DNA of 11,306 bases from Desulfobacterales bacterium (lineage in GTDB: Bacteria > Desulfobacterota > Desulfobacteria > Desulfobacterales > JAUCGF01): positions 1 to 11,306 of the forward strand of contig JAOZRC010000113.1 in NCBI GenBank assembly GCA_029940345.1, written 5' to 3'. The notes below the pieces were generated by a model. That model saw nothing but the letters and a program-made list of their open reading frames with translations, did not search any database and was not told the DNA's origin. Within the stretch, counting starts at the first letter, position 1, and the number at the start of each line of letters is the position of its first letter. This document shows positions 7,652-11,306 of the stretch, one piece after another. Position numbers and translations under genes: made by a program.

Positions 7652-9294
7652 TGAAAGCATTTACGATTCACGCCGTTTTATTTGATTTTGACGGCACGCT
7701 CACGCAGCCCGGTGCAATTGATTTTGCCAAGATTAAAAAAGAACTCGGTTGCCCGCCAGATATTGCGATCCTGGAGTTTATCGATACACTGCCGACTTCC
7801 GAGCAACGCCGGCAGGCCATGTCGATTCTGGACCAATTTGAAACCGACTCCGCTAAAGCCTCCTATCCCAACGAGGGCGCTGAAAAGCTGCTGCACTGGC
7901 TCAAAGCGCAATCGATCCCTTTTGGCATTATCACGCGCAACAGCCTTCGGTCGGTTGAACAGGCTCTTAAAAACTTTAAGACAGTGGTGAAAGGCGATTT
8001 CAGTATTATAATCACCCGTGATGATCCGGCGTCTCCCAAACCCAGTCCCGATGGAGTACTTCTGGCCGCTGATAAAATCGGCGCAAACCCCGCCAATCTG
8101 CTGATGGTCGGCGATTATATTTTTGACATTCAGGCCGGTGCGGCCGCCGGCGCTTTGACCGCATTAATCAATCCGTCGAATTCGTCAGATCAGGTGCCAT
8201 CACATCAGTTGCCATTGGATTCGGACGCGATTGAAAGCGATTATCAAATCACACGTCTCGCCGAACTTAAAAACATCGTTCGCCTGGGGTGCCCCTTAAC
8301 CGGCGGCAAACTTTCCAATGATTTGTTGGAAGGTTTTCTGCAATCCTTTCATACCGATGATCCGTCTGTTCTGATTCACCCTCGCGTGGGTGAGGATACG
8401 GCGGCTGTCGATGTTTCCTGTGAAGAGGTGCTGGTTTTAAAAGCGGACCCCATCACCTTTGCAACCGATTCCGTGGGTATGTACGCCGTTCTGGTGAATG
8501 CCAATGATGTGGTTACATCCGGGGGCGTTCCACGCTGGTTTCTGACCACCCTGTTGTTCCCGGTGGGTGTCACCGCTTCGGCCATTGGCGCGTTAATGTC
8601 CGATTTGAGCCGTATCTGCCATGAAAATGGCATTACTCTATGCGGCGGTCATACGGAGATCACCGAAGCGGTTAACCGACCCATTGTTACCGGTATGATG
8701 GTGGGAACCGTAGCTAAAGACCGCTTGATTGATAAGCGCAATATCGAACCGGGTGATAAAATCCTGCTCACCAAAGCGGCCGCAGTGGAAGGCACTGCTA
8801 TCATTGCCCGCGAATTTGGCGATCGTTTACGAGTTCTGGGCCTGTCATCAGAGCTGATCGAAGAAAGCCGTCATTTTTTAGATGATATCAGCATCATTCC
8901 GGAAGCCAAAATTGCTGCGGAGTCACCCGGCGTTAGCGCCATGCATGACGTGACCGAAGGCGGTGTGGCCACAGCAGTGCGCGAACTCGGCATTGCCGCC
9001 GGATGCGGCCTGCGGATTGACATGGATGCGATGCCGATTTTTCCTCAAACCAGAGAAATTGGCCGCTTGCTTGACATCGATCCGCTGGGACTGATCGGTT
9101 CCGGGAGTCTCCTGATTTGCTGCAGGCCCGCATATCAACAACAGCTTTGTGACACCATCACCCAAGCCGGTATTGCCGTTGCCTGCATCGGTGTGGTGAC
9201 CGATTCCGCAAGCGGTGTGGAGGCCGTCGGCACCAAAGATGATACAATCTGGCCATCATTTAAAGTTGATGAAATCACACGGTTATTTGGCTGA
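7651..9294 (+). CDS. HAD phosphatase fused to AIR synthase-related (HypE/PurM-like) domain
   Basis: The 547-residue protein has two parts. Residues 1 to about 215 form a HAD-superfamily phosphatase of the phosphoglycolate phosphatase type. It has nucleophile motif FDFDGT (D12, D14), T95 in ITRN, K130 in SPKPSPDG, and the acidic motif VGDYIFD (D155, D159). Residues from about 219 to 547 form an AIR synthase-related module. It has a VGEDTAAVDV phosphate/ATP-type motif (around 249), ATDSVGMYAVLVNANDVVTS, CGGHTE (331-336), GDKILLTKA, and HDVTEGGVATAV (432 onward). This last motif corresponds to DxTxGG(L/V)A in HypE and PurM. It lacks the C-terminal cysteine of HypE and any N-terminal Cys/Sec loop of SelD, so neither function is assigned. 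The start overlaps the ATPase stop as TGATG, which indicates translational coupling to the importer. A role in metabolising the imported substrate or a phosphorylated derivative is only inferred. Confidence 0.85.
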   Translation: MKAFTIHAVLFDFDGTLTQPGAIDFAKIKKELGCPPDIAILEFIDTLPTSEQRRQAMSILDQFETDSAKASYPNEGAEKLLHWLKAQSIPFGIITRNSLRSVEQALKNFKTVVKGDFSIIITRDDPASPKPSPDGVLLAADKIGANPANLLMVGDYIFDIQAGAAAGALTALINPSNSSDQVPSHQLPLDSDAIESDYQITRLAELKNIVRLGCPLTGGKLSNDLLEGFLQSFHTDDPSVLIHPRVGEDTAAVDVSCEEVLVLKADPITFATDSVGMYAVLVNANDVVTSGGVPRWFLTTLLFPVGVTASAIGALMSDLSRICHENGITLCGGHTEITEAVNRPIVTGMMVGTVAKDRLIDKRNIEPGDKILLTKAAAVEGTAIIAREFGDRLRVLGLSSELIEESRHFLDDISIIPEAKIAAESPGVSAMHDVTEGGVATAVRELGIAAGCGLRIDMDAMPIFPQTREIGRLLDIDPLGLIGSGSLLICCRPAYQQQLCDTITQAGIAVACIGVVTDSASGVEAVGTKDDTIWPSFKVDEITRLFG

Positions 9295-9364
9295 AAGCCA
9301 GATTTCAGTGTTCAGCGGCAACGCCTGACACCCGCTACCCGCAACCCATGACACTCTCCCTAAG

Positions 9365-9633
9365 CGCATTGAATGCCTGCATTCGCCAGGCAATTCATCA
9401 CTCTGATCTGCACCAGAACGATGAAGGCTTCCAAATCGGCGATCTGGAATCCAATTGATGAACCTTTTTACACCGGCACAGGCTTTCCCGGCTATGCCGT
9501 GGGTGAACGCACGGATCTGAAACAGGCCGCCCAAGGTGCCGAACTGTCCCCTGGTTTCATGATTAATTACAACTTGTACCGCCACTATTTTCCGTTAATG
9601 GCTTTGGGCCAGATACGGCGGCATTTAATCTAA
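9365..9633 (+). pseudogene. 3' remnant of squalene-hopene cyclase, frameshifted
   Basis: From 9445 to the stop at 9631-9633 the frame reads DEPFYTGTGFPGYAVGERTD and then a short acidic linker, followed by GFMINYNLYRHYFPLMALGQ. This is the hallmark C-terminal end of bacterial squalene-hopene cyclases, the membrane-associated enzymes that make hopanoids. Upstream, in a different frame (9366-9431), ALNACIRQAIHH and HQNDEGF resemble the preceding QW-repeat helix and turn, so a frameshift separates the two blocks. Only about 90 of the usual 650 or so residues remain, and the catalytic DXDD region is absent. The preceding 70 bases after the fusion gene show nothing recognisable. Confidence 0.72.
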
Positions 9634-9640
9634 CCGACTC

Positions 9641-9745
9641 CAAAGTCGCACCCCCCGGTATCTTTTTAAAATGGGCGTCATAGGTAACCACTACCGAACC
9701 GGTTTCCAAAGCGTGGGATGCAATAATACCGAGTTTTCTGCCGAG
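9641..9745 (-). pseudogene. PIN-domain (VapC-like) C-terminal remnant
   Basis: About 35 residues on the minus strand, LGRKLGIIASHALETGSVVV then TYDAHFKKIPG, resemble the end of VapC toxins. There the pattern is an IAA-HALE helix, a VVT strand, an acidic residue and F-x-x-IPG. The N-terminal PIN acidic residues and any antitoxin gene are missing. The longer minus-strand frame runs into DNA antisense to the cyclase remnant on one side and the transposase on the other. This suggests a toxin gene cut on both sides. The match is short, hence the modest confidence. Confidence 0.42.
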
Positions 9746-9824
9746 AGAGAAGAATTTTGGGATAGAAATAATCGGCTGCGTTATTGAAAACATAGTTCGT
9801 TTTTGCACAAGTATACAAGGCGCT

Positions 9825-10730
9825 ATGCGGAATCTTAAAACTTTGCTGCCGACAGGTGTCAAAAGTAAACAGACCATATTAAACCAGGTTCGGTATATGG
9901 GGACACTTCATCCGGCTGTTGTATTGACCCGTGCCGGAATAATCGGTTCTGGCTACTTACAGGAAGATGAAGGGTTTGAAAAAGAACCGCAGCTCAGAAC
10001 ATATTCGGTAGTCATGGCCGATCCTGAATATCTGTTAGTTTGGCATTCCGATTATGTGGATCACGTCGACGAAGGGACGTTAACCGGTTCTTTTGAAGGA
10101 TTCATGCAAAAAGTAAACTTTAAGATATCAGGTGTGACGAAAGACAAATGGCTACCATCGACAAAAGCTCTGAAGGCCGTATTCCGGAATATCTGGCTTG
10201 GGTTTTGCCATCGCCATTATCTGAAGAAACTATATGTGGATTTGCAGAAGTATCAGGAAAGTGCTGGATGCTCTGGCAAAGTGATCAGCCGACTGTATGA
10301 AAAGGTAAAAAATATCTTAAAGACATCGAATTCAAAGACAGTGCTGCGTGTTCGCTTGGATTTAATGAAAGAAGTCGCTTTCGAACATCCTTTGCTGCGC
10401 ACGAGATTGGCGGATTTAAAAGAAAACGCCGTATATCACACTTCAAATAAACAAAGGAAAGGGATAGCTCAGACGACTTCGATCGTTGACAATTTTCTAA
10501 AAATGATAAAACGCAAATTGAGGCAAGTTGAAAGTTTTCGCGACCCCGTGCATACTCGTCTTTTGTTTCGAGCAATGGCGAATGCCAGAAATTTTTTATT
10601 ATTCCTTCCGAGAGCTAAAAATGCGCATAGAAGTCCTTTCATGCTGGCTGATGGTAAGACTTTTAATCTGCCTTGGATTCAAGCTATGAATGTTCATAAT
10701 GCGTTCTTATTTACTGAAATTGCAATGTGA
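9825..10730 (+). CDS. DDE-type transposase, probably 5'-truncated
   Basis: The 301 residues starting at the first ATG have a DDE-transposase pattern. A first acidic residue is likely D48 in QEDEG. A second, D107, lies in GVTKDKWLPSTKALKAVF and is followed by the C-x-x-H element CHRH (128-131). A late helix, TTSIVDNFLKMIKRKLRQ, occupies the usual third-acidic position but shows D222 instead of Glu. The frame stays open upstream to 9684, and 9735-9824 (including REKNFGIEIIGCVIENIVRF) reads like transposase sequence. The true start was therefore probably further left and has been lost. No strong ribosome binding site precedes 9825. Terminal inverted repeats were looked for on both sides and not found. 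The IS family was not recognised. It is likely an inactive IS remnant. Confidence 0.6.
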   Translation: MRNLKTLLPTGVKSKQTILNQVRYMGTLHPAVVLTRAGIIGSGYLQEDEGFEKEPQLRTYSVVMADPEYLLVWHSDYVDHVDEGTLTGSFEGFMQKVNFKISGVTKDKWLPSTKALKAVFRNIWLGFCHRHYLKKLYVDLQKYQESAGCSGKVISRLYEKVKNILKTSNSKTVLRVRLDLMKEVAFEHPLLRTRLADLKENAVYHTSNKQRKGIAQTTSIVDNFLKMIKRKLRQVESFRDPVHTRLLFRAMANARNFLLFLPRAKNAHRSPFMLADGKTFNLPWIQAMNVHNAFLFTEIAM

Positions 10731-10772
10731 TTTTACAGATCAATACTTTTAGACCTATGCGAAAAGATTCAG

Positions 10773-11068
10773 CTATAAAATAAAGACAAGTGCCGTTAAT
10801 AACAACCCTGGGGCGGCCAACCGCATTAATAAGCGGGCGGCCGGCAGCATTCCGATTTGAACCTCACCATCATGGAGTGCAAATACCTGCCGCCGCAACA
10901 TCGATGTATCGGTGATGCCAATGATCTGAAAAAATTCTTTGTACGGATTGTTGCGTGCGATTGGAAAGCAGATCTTCAGACATGTGCTGCATCCGAGGAC
11001 CAGGACGCTGTTATAAGGCGCAATACCGGTTCTTATTTCCGCCAGGGGTTTTGTTCTCCGACAATCAT
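10773..11068 (-). pseudogene. MetV-like (methylene-THF reductase C-terminal domain) fragment, frameshifted
   Basis: An ATG at 11068 (minus strand) has GGAGT (11075-11079) 6 bases upstream. It reads MIVGEQNPWRK and then stops. Restoring one A in the run just after GAAC makes the frame continue as EQKPLAEIRTGIAPYNSVLV and then LGCSTCLKIC. That is the start expected of the cysteine-rich MetV-type zinc/Fe-S protein linked to methylenetetrahydrofolate reductase. After CLKIC the open frame runs on to TAG at 10773-10775. That part contains NPYKEFFQIIGITDTS and ends in a hydrophobic stretch. I do not recognise it and it does not look like MetV. The gene is broken either in the genome or by a base-call error in a homopolymer. 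Confidence 0.42.
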
Positions 11069-11138
11069 TTATTCACTCCGTTTTTATTGGAAGGCCATTC
11101 CATAAACGGCCAAATATCAGGCGGCATTCACATAAGCG

Positions 11139-11276
11139 CTATGCAGCAGGATTGGGCCCGATAATTTCGAGATCCGCCAGTACATGCTTCAGGCTTTTTT
11201 GAGCCAGGGCGCTATCACCCGGGGACAGATTGACAAGGGTAAGCCGTTTACCATCAGCCCTTTCAAGGTGATTCTC
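11139..11276 (-). pseudogene. C-terminal fragment resembling MvhD (hydrogenase iron-sulfur subunit)
   Basis: This 45-residue minus-strand frame (RADGKRLTLVNLSPGDSALA, then QKSLKHVLADLEIIGPNPAA and a stop) resembles the end of MvhD-like electron-transfer subunits. Those close with an RL-x-x-V-N-x-S block, a helix and LGPNP. A TAG interrupts the frame at 11277-11279, while a neighbouring frame continues as YEKKIGE, so a frameshift is likely. It lies 70 bases upstream of the MetV-like start on the same strand. That order is plausible because MvhD/Hdr and MetV/MetF genes are often adjacent. The match is short and made by eye. Confidence 0.32.
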
Positions 11277-11306
11277 CTATCTTTTTCTCATAGCAATCAG
11301 TTTTGC

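Noticed and set aside
7651..9294. Annotation as HypE or as selenide, water dikinase (SelD)
   Set aside because: The C-terminus ends in RLFG without the HypE cysteine. No Cys/Sec-containing glycine-rich loop precedes the ATP motif, and a HAD domain occupies the N-terminus.
9288..9330. Short inverted repeats after the HAD/AIRS gene as a rho-independent terminator
   Set aside because: The stems are only 5-6 bp and no T-tract follows. Not supported as a terminator.
9373..9633. A stand-alone 86-residue gene starting at the ATG at 9373
   Set aside because: Its first 24 residues are out of frame with the cyclase-like upstream block, and the rest is the tail of a much longer enzyme. It is a relic, not a small gene.
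10857..11164. Two overlapping plus-strand frames at 10857-11105 and 10955-11164
   Set aside because: They lack ribosome binding sites and family-like content, and they lie antisense to the MetV-like fragment, which has an RBS and recognisable sequence.

Overview
The window looks like a chromosomal segment of a mesophilic Gram-negative anaerobe, most likely a Desulfobacterota (deltaproteobacterial) sulfate reducer or relative. This is an inference. It rests on moderate GC, a poly-HAMP chemoreceptor, polar amino acid ABC genes, squalene-hopene cyclase debris, and debris resembling MvhD and MetV (methylene-THF reductase / heterodisulfide reductase clusters). No rRNA, tRNA or CRISPR array was seen.

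Left part (1-5258). A saccharopine dehydrogenase-family gene enters from the left edge and ends at 947. A monocistronic, AT-rich periplasmic solute-binding protein follows (1033-1764), with a good extended -10 promoter. It converges on a 753-residue methyl-accepting chemotaxis protein on the minus strand (1944-4205). A long imperfect inverted repeat separates the two. The receptor is divergent from a second solute-binding protein (4455-5258), and their shared upstream region holds a perfect 8+8 bp palindrome. A similar 24-bp dyad lies upstream of the first binding protein, so one regulator may control all three genes. A 37-bp direct repeat (31/37) links the 3' end of the dehydrogenase gene to the leader of the second binding protein. 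This suggests the binding-protein/chemoreceptor block was inserted into an older dehydrogenase-transporter locus.

Centre (4455-9294). This is a complete polar amino acid ABC importer: binding protein, two GlnP/HisM-type permeases and a GlnQ/HisP-type ATPase. The last gene overlaps the ATPase stop codon by one base and encodes a HAD phosphatase fused to a HypE/PurM-like AIR synthase-related domain. A 216-bp REP/MITE-like element with 33-bp terminal inverted repeats sits between the binding protein and the first permease. Taken together, the locus probably imports and processes a polar amino acid, possibly of the lysine type. The substrate and the role of the fusion enzyme are not shown by sequence.

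Right part (9295-11306). This is a gene graveyard: a frameshifted 3' remnant of squalene-hopene cyclase, a PIN/VapC-like C-terminal remnant on the minus strand, a probably 5'-truncated DDE transposase, and minus-strand fragments resembling the end of mvhD and a frameshifted metV start.
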